14,720 nt of DNA from an uncultured Eubacteriales bacterium (lineage in GTDB: Bacteria > Bacillota > Clostridia > Christensenellales > Aristaeellaceae). How positions within the stretch are numbered: position 1 is the first letter of the stretch; the number at the start of each line of letters is the position of its first letter. Where the stretch lies: NCBI GenBank assembly GCA_902796115.1, contig CADBNX010000233.1, positions 1 to 14,720 on the forward strand, read 5' to 3'. Below, in pieces: positions 7,006 through 13,643 of this stretch. The notes under the pieces are model-generated. The model did no database searches and was not told the DNA's origin. It saw only the letters and a list, made by a program, of their open reading frames with translations. Position numbers and translations under genes: made by a program.

Positions 7006-8555
7006 GCCTGCGCCTCCTTTTGGGCGTTCTGACGCTTCGCGCCGGCCATGTACAGGCCCAGTTCCTCCACGGTCGTTTTTTTCGGGTCGAGCTCGCCCAC
7101 GATCTCGCCTTCATACATCACCAGGATGCGGTCGGAAAGGTTCATCACCTCATCCAGCTCAAGCGACACCAGCAGCACCGCCTTGCCCGCGTCGCGCTGG
7201 GCGACAATCTGCCTGTGGATGTTTTCAATGGCGCCCACGTCCAGGCCGCGGGTTGGCTGCACCGCGATCATCAGTTTCTGGTCGCGGTCGATCTCACGGG
7301 CAATGATGGCTTTCTGCTGATTGCCGCCGGACATGGCCCTCGTGACCGTTACGGGGCCCTGGCCGCTGCGCACGTCATACTCATCGATCAGGCGTTCCGC
7401 GTATTTGCGCACCTCGCCGAAACGAATGAAGCCCATATGCTGAAAGCGCGGCTCTTCAAAGGACTGGAGCACGAAGTTCTGCTCCAGTGTATAATCCAGC
7501 ACCAGGCCGTGCTTATGCCGGTCCTCGGGGATATGGCTGATGCCGGCCTTGCTGCGCCTGCGGATGGGCGCGTGGGTGATATCGACGCCGTTCACCCTTA
7601 TCGTGCCGCCGGTGCATTTTTCAAGGCCCGTGAGGCCGTAGATCAGCTCCGTCTGCCCGTTTCCGTCGATCCCGGCGATGCACAGGATCTCACCCGCGCG
7701 CACGCTGAAGGAAACACCCTTCACCGCGTCGTGCCTGTACAGACGGGAGAGAACGTGCAGGTCTTTTACCTCCAGTACCTTTTCTCCGGGCCGGGCAGGC
7801 GCCTTTTCCACCACAAGCTGCACGTCATGCCCGACCATCATGCGGCTGAGTTCGTGCGTGTTCGTGTCCGCCGTATTGACAGTCCCGACGCAGCGGCCCT
7901 TCCGCAGTACCGTCACACGGTCGGATACCTGCATGATCTCATTCAGCTTATGCGAAATGAACAGGATGGATTTGCCTTCCCCGGCCATGCCCTTCATGAT
8001 ATGCATGAGCTCCGTGATCTCCTGGGGGGTAAGCACGGCGGTGGGCTCGTCGAAAATGAGCACTTCATTATCCCGGTAGAGCATTTTCAGGATTTCCACG
8101 CGCTGCTGCATGCCCACGGTGATGTCTTCCACCTTCGCGTCCAGATCGACCGCAAGGCCGTAGTGCCGGGAGAGCTCCTCCACCTTTTTGCGCGCCTGTT
8201 TGCGCTGAACAAAGCCCAGGCGCGTGTCCTCCGCTCCCAGGATGATGTTGTCCAGCACGGTGAAGACATCGATCAGCTTGAAGTGCTGGTGCACCATGCC
8301 GATATGCAGGGCCGTGGCGGCGTTGGGGCTGTCGATGCGCACGGTTTTGCCGTCCTTCCGGATCTCGCCTTCCTCCGGCTGGTACAGACCGAAGAGCACG
8401 CTCATCAGCGTGGACTTGCCCGCGCCGTTTTCTCCGAGCAAAGCATGGATCTCGCCCCGGCGAAGCTGCAGGGTGATATCATCGTTGGCAACGATTCCCG
8501 GAAATCTTTTGGTGATATGCAGCATCTCGATCACGCAGTCGTTTTCGTGACCCAT
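7002..8555 (-). CDS. Nucleoside ABC transporter ATP-binding protein (double domain), NupO/YufO-type
   Basis: A 517-residue tandem ATPase that powers the two permeases downstream. First domain: Walker A GENGAGKST at 41-49, an unusual signature VGMQQ at 147-151, Walker B LIFDEPTAVLTP with catalytic Glu170, and H-loop His202. Second domain: degenerate Walker A GIDGNGQT at 295-302, a proper signature SGGNQQK at 409-415, and AVQPTRGLDVG in place of a Walker B with Glu. This asymmetry, with one active composite site, is typical of sugar/nucleoside importers of this group. The frame stays open to 8612, but AAGGAGG at 8567-8573 precedes ATG 8555 by 11 nt and the 517-residue length fits, so that start is chosen. 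An out-of-frame ATG at 8562 lies between them. Confidence 0.92.
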   Translation of the reverse strand: MGHENDCVIEMLHITKRFPGIVANDDITLQLRRGEIHALLGENGAGKSTLMSVLFGLYQPEEGEIRKDGKTVRIDSPNAATALHIGMVHQHFKLIDVFTVLDNIILGAEDTRLGFVQRKQARKKVEELSRHYGLAVDLDAKVEDITVGMQQRVEILKMLYRDNEVLIFDEPTAVLTPQEITELMHIMKGMAGEGKSILFISHKLNEIMQVSDRVTVLRKGRCVGTVNTADTNTHELSRMMVGHDVQLVVEKAPARPGEKVLEVKDLHVLSRLYRHDAVKGVSFSVRAGEILCIAGIDGNGQTELIYGLTGLEKCTGGTIRVNGVDITHAPIRRRSKAGISHIPEDRHKHGLVLDYTLEQNFVLQSFEEPRFQHMGFIRFGEVRKYAERLIDEYDVRSGQGPVTVTRAMSGGNQQKAIIAREIDRDQKLMIAVQPTRGLDVGAIENIHRQIVAQRDAGKAVLLVSLELDEVMNLSDRILVMYEGEIVGELDPKKTTVEELGLYMAGAKRQNAQKEAQA

Positions 8556-8566
8556 ATGCCATACCG

Positions 8567-8573
8567 CCTCCTT
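8567..8573 (-). promoter_or_regulatory. Ribosome-binding site of the ATPase gene, with two competing ATGs
   Basis: AAGGAGG on the minus strand lies 4 nt before an ATG at 8562 and 11 nt before the in-frame ATG at 8555. The first ATG would read only 27 codons (MAYGSRKRLRDRD...) before a stop. The second opens the ATPase. Spacing is non-ideal for both. Confidence 0.55.
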
Positions 8574-8632
8574 CCTGTCCTGCCGCGCCGTATCCGCGGC
8601 GGGTCGGGGCAAGCGCCCGCAAACATGAAAAG

Positions 8633-8657
8633 CAGGAAGGGCGCGAGGCCCTCCCTG
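8633..8657 (-). terminator. Attenuator-like hairpin between the binding-protein and ATPase genes
   Basis: On the minus strand CAGGGAGGGC (8657-8648) pairs with GCCCTTCCTG (8642-8633) with one G-T wobble and a 5-nt loop, then CTTTTC. It starts 16 bp after the binding-protein stop. A partial terminator or 3'-stabilising hairpin here would give more binding protein than membrane components, as is common in ABC importer operons. A second GC-rich stem, 8582-8587 with 8595-8600, lies between it and the ATPase ribosome site. Confidence 0.5.
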
Positions 8658-8673
8658 TCATTGTAAGCCGGAA

Positions 8674-9774
8674 TTACTGAATGTAGTCCACAACCACGTT
8701 GGTCCAGGGGCCTTTCGCGTTGGGATCGTACTGGGCAGCCTGGTCATCGATGACCAGCGCGCCGGATACGATGTCGGCCAGCATCGCTTCATAATCCTCG
8801 GCGGTGAAGCTTTCCAGCCTGGAGGTCTCCATGGGCAGGCCCACCGCGTTCTCCGCCGCGCCCAGCGTGATGACGCCGGGTTTCCACGTGCCGTCAAATA
8901 CGCTTGCCAGGGTCAGGTAAGCGCCTTCCTTCACGCCCTTCAGCGCGGAGATGACAACGGTTTCGGACAGGAAGGACTGGTCGTCGTCCACGCCGATCAC
9001 GAACGCGTCATTCGCGGAAGCAGCCGCGGTGATGGACTCGAACATGGGGCCGCCGCAGGCAAACACGATTTCCGTGCCGGTCTCATACCAGCCGGAGATC
9101 AGGGTCTGCAGGTCGGGGGAAGCGGAGAATGCGGCGCCGTACGCCCAGCTGAACTTGATTTCAACGGTCTTGCCGAGCTTGGCAGCCGCGTCGTTCGCGC
9201 CCTGAATGAAACCGTAACCGTAGCGCATGCAGGCAGGGTTGTTGCCGCCGCCGCCGCCGGAGAAGCCCAGCTTCTCAAAGCCGTCGATCACGACCGCGTA
9301 ACCGGCCAGATAACCGCACTGCTCTTCTTTGTACGCAACGCCCAGCACGTTGTCAAGACCCATGTCCCAGCCGTCGATGAAGATGAACTTCACGTCCGGG
9401 AATTCCTTCGCGGCGCGTTCCAGCGCGGCGCCCTGCATGAATCCGGCGGCCACGATCGCCTTGGCGCCCGCTTCCGCGGCAGCCTTCATGGCGTCGTAAC
9501 GGTCGTCGTCCGTCGCGGCGTTACCGTTGGCGGGTTTATAATACTTGTAGCTCATGTTGTTATCGTGGGCAAACAGCTTCACGCCGTTCCAGGTGCCCTC
9601 GTTGAAGGACCTGTCCTTCAGATCGCCTACGTCAGTCACGAACGCGACGTCGTATTTGCCGTCCGCGGAAGTCATGTTATCCTCGATATCATCGGGGTTC
9701 ACGGCCTCCGCCAGCGCGCACGCCGCGCTCAGACACAGCATCAGCGCAAGGAAAAGAGCAAGGAATTTCTTCAT
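8674..9774 (-). CDS. BmpA/Med-family nucleoside-binding protein of an ABC transporter, NupN-type
   Basis: A 366-residue secreted binding protein that captures the substrate for the ATPase and permeases downstream. The signal peptide is MKKFLALFLALMLCLSAACA plus LA, with ALA before EAVNP fitting signal peptidase I. Cys19 sits in SAAC, which is a poor lipobox. The family core is clear: FVTDVGDLKDRSFNEG at 45-60, GGPMFESI, and VIGVDDDQSF in the C-terminal lobe. A run of five glycines at 173-177 precedes NNPACMRYGYGFIQGA, where the family usually has GGM followed by a few residues. AAAGGAGG precedes ATG 9774, and an almost ideal promoter lies at 9831-9859. It heads the importer operon. Nucleosides are the commonest substrates of this family; other small molecules are possible. 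Confidence 0.92.
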   Translation of the reverse strand: MKKFLALFLALMLCLSAACALAEAVNPDDIEDNMTSADGKYDVAFVTDVGDLKDRSFNEGTWNGVKLFAHDNNMSYKYYKPANGNAATDDDRYDAMKAAAEAGAKAIVAAGFMQGAALERAAKEFPDVKFIFIDGWDMGLDNVLGVAYKEEQCGYLAGYAVVIDGFEKLGFSGGGGGNNPACMRYGYGFIQGANDAAAKLGKTVEIKFSWAYGAAFSASPDLQTLISGWYETGTEIVFACGGPMFESITAAASANDAFVIGVDDDQSFLSETVVISALKGVKEGAYLTLASVFDGTWKPGVITLGAAENAVGLPMETSRLESFTAEDYEAMLADIVSGALVIDDQAAQYDPNAKGPWTNVVVDYIQ

Positions 9775-9830
9775 GGAATGTGCCTCCTTTTATTACTGGA
9801 ATAGTACGCATTCGCGCTTTTCCACACAGT

Positions 9831-9859
9831 ATTATAGCAATTTGGGTCCGTTTGTGCAA
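9831..9859 (-). promoter_or_regulatory. Strong sigma-A promoter of the nucleoside importer operon
   Basis: On the minus strand TTGCAC (9859-9854) and a perfect TATAAT (9836-9831) are separated by 17 bp, with TGC before the -10 box (extended -10). The leader is about 50 nt and ends in AAAGGAGG. It is too short for a purine riboswitch, and none is seen. Confidence 0.82.
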
Positions 9860-9880
9860 GGAAAACCTTTCGGCAGCGGC

Positions 9881-9915
9881 TGCACCCGGAACTGAATGGC
9901 TGAAGGCCGGGTGCA
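9881..9915. repeat. Inverted repeat in the divergent importer/lacZ intergenic region
   Basis: TGCACCCGG (9881-9889) and its exact complement CCGGGTGCA (9907-9915) with a 17-bp spacer. It begins 22 bp upstream of the importer -35 box and about 77 bp upstream of the lacZ -35 box. It has no T tract, so it is more likely an operator than a terminator. Function unproven. Confidence 0.45.
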
Positions 9916-9991
9916 CGGCAAAGGGAGCGGGAAAAGGGCACTTCACCTTCCGTATACCGTTCCCGCCATGATTCTTTTTTCGGTTTTATCT

Positions 9992-10020
9992 TTGCTTTCC
10001 GGGGAAGGATCGGGTATACT
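9992..10020 (+). promoter_or_regulatory. Promoter of the beta-galactosidase gene
   Basis: TTGCTT (9992-9997) and TATACT (10015-10020) with a 17-bp spacer. The start point would be near 10027. The leader then contains the hairpin at 10032-10048 and the ribosome site GGGAGG at 10059-10064. Confidence 0.6.
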
Positions 10021-10031
10021 GGTACCGGGCA

Positions 10032-10048
10032 GGCGCGGCGACCGCGCC
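10032..10048 (+). promoter_or_regulatory. Perfect inverted repeat in the lacZ leader, candidate operator or RNA hairpin
   Basis: GGCGCGG-CGA-CCGCGCC, a perfect 7-bp inverted repeat with a 3-nt centre. It starts about 5 bp after the predicted transcript start, where a repressor would block initiation. As RNA it would form a tight hairpin about 10 nt before the ribosome site. Either role would control beta-galactosidase; no regulator gene is adjacent. Confidence 0.45.
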
Positions 10049-10072
10049 CCGTATACAAGGGAGGTTTCGGAC

Positions 10073-13018
10073 ATGGATATCGGGAAATATCTGACAGACC
10101 CCGCGGTGCATCACGCCGGCACGGAAGAACAGGCCGCGTACATGATCCCATTGAAGGCCGCCTGCCGGGCACGGGAGGAATCGGAGCGTTTCTGTTCCCT
10201 GGACGGGGATTGGGAATTTTCCTATTGTCCGGACGCTTCGGAGGCCGATTTTGACGTTTTCGGCGCGGCGGAGGAATGGCAGGGAAAAGGCCTGATCCCC
10301 GTTCCGTCCTGCTGGCAGACCCAGGGGTATGACCGGGCGCAGTATCTGACCTCGCCCTATCCTTTCCTGTTCGATCCGCCGCATATCCCGCGGAAAAACC
10401 CCGTCGGACTCTACGCACGCACGTTCGATTTCGCGCGGCCCGAAGGAACGGAGCGCTTTTATCTCACCTTCGAAGGCGCGGACAGCTGCCTCGCGGCCTG
10501 GCTGAACGGGCAGTTCCTCGGCTACGCGGAAGGCCCGCACAATGAGGCGGTATTCGACATTACGGACAAGCTGCGCGAAACACGGAACCGGCTGCGCGTG
10601 GCGGTATTCAAATACTGCTCCGGCAGCTATCTGGACGATCAGGACAAAATCCGCCTGTCCGGATTGTTCCGCAGCGTGTACATCCTCTCCCGGCCCGCCT
10701 GCCATATCCGGGATTTCTTCGCGGTGCCGCGGGATAACGGCTTTCACCTGACCCTGAAGCTGCACCGGCCGGAAGGACAGGTACGTCTCCGGCTCTGGGA
10801 TCCGGAGGGCGCACAGGTCTCGGACATCACGCTTCCGGCGGAAGCGGATACACAGGCCGATCTTCCGGTGCCCCGTTCCCTGTACTGGAGCGCGGAAGAG
10901 CCCCTGCTGTACACGCTCCGCATCACGCTGGCGGACGAATGGGTGGAGCAGCGCCTCGGTCTGCGCACGGTGCGTGCTGCGGACGGATGCTTTCAGGTGA
11001 ACGGCCGTCCGGTCAAGCTGCTCGGCGTCAACCGGCACGAAATGGATCCGGATACCGGATACACCGTGACGGAAGAAAAAATGCGCCGCGATCTTACGCT
11101 GATGAAGCGGCACAACATCAACGCCATCCGCACCTCCCATTATCCGGACGATCCCCGTTTTTACACACTCTGCGACGAAATGGGCTTTTACGTGATCGAC
11201 GAGGCGGATATGGAAACGCACGGCTGCCAGTACGCGGGAAAGGCAGATTACCTGATGAGCGATCCGCGCTATGAGAGCGCCGTGCGGGACCGGGAAACAC
11301 GGCTGATCGAGCGGGACAAGAATTTTGCCTGTGTGGTGATCTGGTCCATGGGCAACGAATCAGGCTGGGGCAGCACGCTGAAAAAAGCCGCGGAGCGGAT
11401 GCGCGCGCGGGATCCTTCCCGGCCCCTCTCCATGGAAAGCGCCTTCAGCGGCCAAAGAAAGCAGACCTTCGCCCAGAGCGCGGCGGAGATCGGGCCGGAT
11501 ACGCTTGATATCCTGAGCTATATGTATCCGTCTTACGGGACGGTGCAGAATCACCTGCGCATGGCGGAAGAAACGCGCCCGATGCTCGCGATCGAATACT
11601 GCCATGCCATGGGAAACAGCCTCGGCGGGCTTCGGGAATATACGGAAAAGTTTTTCGAGGAAAAGCGTCTGATGGGCGGCTGCATCTGGGAATGGGCGGA
11701 TCACGCGCTGCGCGGGAAGGGGGGCACGCTGTTCTACGGCGGTGATTTCGGGGAACCGAAGCATTTCGGAAACCTGTGCGCGGACGGGCTGGTCAGTCCG
11801 GACCGGGAGCCGCACAGCGGTCTCGCGGAACTGAAGGAGGCCTACGCGCCGCTGTCCTTCACGCGGGATGAAAGCGTGCTCATCGTCCGCAGCCGCTATG
11901 CTTTCCGGGACACCTCGCATATCACACTTGTTCTGTCCGTGCTGCACAATGGCAAAACAGCGCGCGAGCAGACCCTTCCCTGCCCGTGTCTTTCGCCCGG
12001 AGAAACCGGACGCGTCGATATCAGCGGTCTGATACGGACCGAACCCGGCCTGCCGGGGGAAGACGTGCTGCTGGTGCGGGCCGTGCTGAACCGCCCCCTG
12101 GGCTGCCTTGAGGAAGGACACACGCTGTGCACCCGGCACAGCGTGCTCCGCCGCGGCCTGACAGCCTGCGCCGCGCCTTCGGAGCCCCTGCGGGCGGCAT
12201 GGAGCGGCGGTTTTCCGTCACAGGCCAGTGCCTTCGGCCGGGAGGTGATCCTGGATATGGAGCCCTGCATCTGGCGCGCGCCGCTTGATAACGACCGCCT
12301 GATCCGGAAGACCTGGGAAAGCCCGGACGGGGAAAACCTGCAGATCGCATGCTGCACGATCCGCCGGGAAGCGCAAAAGGAAGGCGTGCGGGAGACCGTC
12401 TTCGCGCTGGGCGGCATGAGCTACCGCCCGGCGGTCCTGGGCACGCTCGCCTGCCGGGAATCGGAAATCCTCCGGCTGCGTCTGCGGTACACCGTACGGG
12501 AAGACCTGCCCGTATGGCTGCCGCGCTGCGGTCTGATGTGGACGCTGCCCGCGTCCCTGCGCCGCGTCGCCTGGTACGGTCCGGGTCCGGGAGAAAACTA
12601 TTCGGACAAACAGCTCTCCTCCCATCCGGGCCTGTTCCGGTTCGACGCGCTGGAGCGGAGGGAAACCTACCTGAAACCGCAGGAATCCGGCGGCGTGGAA
12701 GGCGCGTCATTCGTCACGCTGACGGACGAATCGGGCAGGGGGCTGTGTGTCTGGGCGGCAAAGCCCTTCTTCTTCAACGTGCAGCCCTTTACGCCCTGGG
12801 AAATCGCGTCGGCAAAACATCCCGGCGACCTTGCGGGCGGGGATAAAATCGTGCTTCACACGGACGCGCGCATGAGCGGCATCGGTTCCGCCTCGGTCGG
12901 GCCGGCCCTCCCCGCGCAGTACACCATCCGTCCCGGAGAGGTGCTGGAGCAGGAGCTGTTTCTTGCCGCTTTCGACGCGGGCAGGGACGATCCGTTCGCG
13001 CTGTGCGGACTGGCGTGA
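10073..13018 (+). CDS. lacZ: Beta-galactosidase, glycoside hydrolase family 2 (LacZ-type)
   Basis: A 981-residue cytoplasmic enzyme that hydrolyses terminal beta-galactosides such as lactose; it has no signal peptide. Domains follow the LacZ order: sugar-binding jelly roll (about 50-190), Ig-like domain (about 200-290), TIM barrel (about 295-590), then an Ig-like domain and the small-chain domain containing GPGPGENYSDKQ. The acid/base is Glu429 in GNESG and the nucleophile Glu508 in IEYCHAMGNSLGG, with HYPDDPRFYTLCDEMGFYVIDE and EADMETHG between the sheets as in Escherichia coli LacZ. Length is close to the 1024 residues of that enzyme. The frame is open to 9896, but GGGAGG followed by ATG 10073 fixes the start after the promoter. 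It is divergent from the nucleoside importer and convergent with the rhamnosidase. No galactoside permease is adjacent. Confidence 0.95.
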   Translation: MDIGKYLTDPAVHHAGTEEQAAYMIPLKAACRAREESERFCSLDGDWEFSYCPDASEADFDVFGAAEEWQGKGLIPVPSCWQTQGYDRAQYLTSPYPFLFDPPHIPRKNPVGLYARTFDFARPEGTERFYLTFEGADSCLAAWLNGQFLGYAEGPHNEAVFDITDKLRETRNRLRVAVFKYCSGSYLDDQDKIRLSGLFRSVYILSRPACHIRDFFAVPRDNGFHLTLKLHRPEGQVRLRLWDPEGAQVSDITLPAEADTQADLPVPRSLYWSAEEPLLYTLRITLADEWVEQRLGLRTVRAADGCFQVNGRPVKLLGVNRHEMDPDTGYTVTEEKMRRDLTLMKRHNINAIRTSHYPDDPRFYTLCDEMGFYVIDEADMETHGCQYAGKADYLMSDPRYESAVRDRETRLIERDKNFACVVIWSMGNESGWGSTLKKAAERMRARDPSRPLSMESAFSGQRKQTFAQSAAEIGPDTLDILSYMYPSYGTVQNHLRMAEETRPMLAIEYCHAMGNSLGGLREYTEKFFEEKRLMGGCIWEWADHALRGKGGTLFYGGDFGEPKHFGNLCADGLVSPDREPHSGLAELKEAYAPLSFTRDESVLIVRSRYAFRDTSHITLVLSVLHNGKTAREQTLPCPCLSPGETGRVDISGLIRTEPGLPGEDVLLVRAVLNRPLGCLEEGHTLCTRHSVLRRGLTACAAPSEPLRAAWSGGFPSQASAFGREVILDMEPCIWRAPLDNDRLIRKTWESPDGENLQIACCTIRREAQKEGVRETVFALGGMSYRPAVLGTLACRESEILRLRLRYTVREDLPVWLPRCGLMWTLPASLRRVAWYGPGPGENYSDKQLSSHPGLFRFDALERRETYLKPQESGGVEGASFVTLTDESGRGLCVWAAKPFFFNVQPFTPWEIASAKHPGDLAGGDKIVLHTDARMSGIGSASVGPALPAQYTIRPGEVLEQELFLAAFDAGRDDPFALCGLA

Positions 13019-13057
13019 CGGCGCGGCTGAAAAGCGCCGGGATCGGAACTTACCGAT
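13019..13057 (+). terminator. Weak paired hairpins after lacZ
   Basis: CGGCGC (13019-13024) pairs with GCGCCG (13034-13039), directly followed by ATCGG (13042-13046) with CCGAT (13053-13057). The first stem begins immediately after the lacZ stop. Neither stem has a T tract, so this is at best a weak or factor-assisted terminator. Confidence 0.35.
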
Positions 13058-13643
13058 AAGTCGGACATTTCATGAGTATCCTCCCCGCGCTGAAAAGTAT
13101 GAATTCCAGCAGGTATCATACGGTCATTCGCTGCCACTGTCAGATTTCAGGATTAATTTGTATAAGCGCTGGCGGGCTCGCATCAGTTTTACGCGAACTG
13201 TACCCTCTTTGATATTCAGTTTTTTGGCAATTTGGGCATTGCTCATGTGAGAATAGTATTTGAGTATCAGAATCTCCCTTTCCCCGGGTTCCATGCTTCG
13301 TATTGTTTTCCTTAGTTCTTCCATTGTACATAACTGTATCAGACTTTTCTCGGGATTCTGAAAATCATTATCTTTGCATAACTCCGATGTAATCTCAACC
13401 ATAGGGGGAATCCGCTGAGAATTTCTTATTGCCATTAAACCATAGTTTCGGACTGTAACGATAATATAAGCTCTCAATTGCGCAGGCTGAAGGCGTCGTA
13501 AAACCTCTGTCTTTCCATAAAGTGCAACCAATGAATCATTGGCAATGTCTTCTGCGTCATAATCAGCCCTTGTATATCGTCTGGCAACTTTCAGCATTAA
13601 TGGATAATACTCAACAAAGAGATGGGCAAAAAACTCTTGTTGC
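13050..13643 (-). other. AT-richer patch with truncated genes, candidate captured fragment
   Basis: By direct count, 13381-13440 and 13441-13500 are about 42-45% GC, against about 62% for 14221-14280 in the flanking hydrolase. The right edge coincides with the hydrolase stop codon, where the sigma-like reading frame has no start. Near the left edge, GGGGAGG (13086-13080) is correctly spaced before ATG 13073, but the frame stops after seven codons (MKCPTYR). Both ends thus look cut within genes. No terminal repeats or transposase are seen. Confidence 0.5.
13124..13597 (-). CDS. Sigma-70 family (ECF-like) RNA polymerase sigma factor, apparently missing its 5' end
   Basis: From the first ATG the protein is 157 residues. 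Region 2 is recognisable in RRYTRADYDAEDIANDSLVALY and region 4 at about 95-150, with the helix-turn-helix MSNAQIAKKLNIKEGTVRVK and SMEPGEREILILKYY before it. It would direct RNA polymerase to alternative promoters. ATG 13597 has no ribosome site, and the frame continues upstream as QQEFFAHLFVEYYPL, which is clearly the missing first helix of region 2. That extension has no ATG, GTG or TTG before an in-frame TGA at 13660-13658, and its only open part beyond the hydrolase stop is a few codons. So the gene is probably truncated at its 5' end, or uses a very rare start such as ATT at 13648. No promoter is seen. The AT-rich composition differs from both neighbours. It may be a nonfunctional remnant. 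Confidence 0.75.
   Translation of the reverse strand: MLKVARRYTRADYDAEDIANDSLVALYGKTEVLRRLQPAQLRAYIIVTVRNYGLMAIRNSQRIPPMVEITSELCKDNDFQNPEKSLIQLCTMEELRKTIRSMEPGEREILILKYYSHMSNAQIAKKLNIKEGTVRVKLMRARQRLYKLILKSDSGSE

Noticed and set aside
5773..8666. Long plus-strand open frames (406 and 558 codons) opposite the permease and ATPase genes
   Set aside because: Their composition is typical of antisense frames (runs of His, Gln, Asp, Arg), they have no motifs, and the opposite strand carries intact Walker and permease motifs.
8674..9774. Lipoprotein signal at Cys19 of the BmpA-type protein
   Set aside because: The residues before Cys are SAA, not the usual Leu-(Ala/Ser)-(Gly/Ala), and a good signal peptidase I site follows. 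Not fully excluded.
9775..9830. Purine riboswitch before the nucleoside importer
   Set aside because: The predicted leader is about 50 nt, shorter than the aptamer plus expression platform, and no paired loop structure of that class is visible.
9896..10072. N-terminal extension of beta-galactosidase to 9896
   Set aside because: The extension covers the predicted promoter and leader hairpin and has no LacZ similarity; GGGAGG precedes ATG 10073.
12856..13137. Minus-strand open frame of 93 codons across the lacZ 3' end
   Set aside because: Most of it is antisense to the lacZ C-terminus. Its first part lies in the AT-richer patch, but no domain is recognisable. It could contain the stub of a lost gene, which is covered under the patch.
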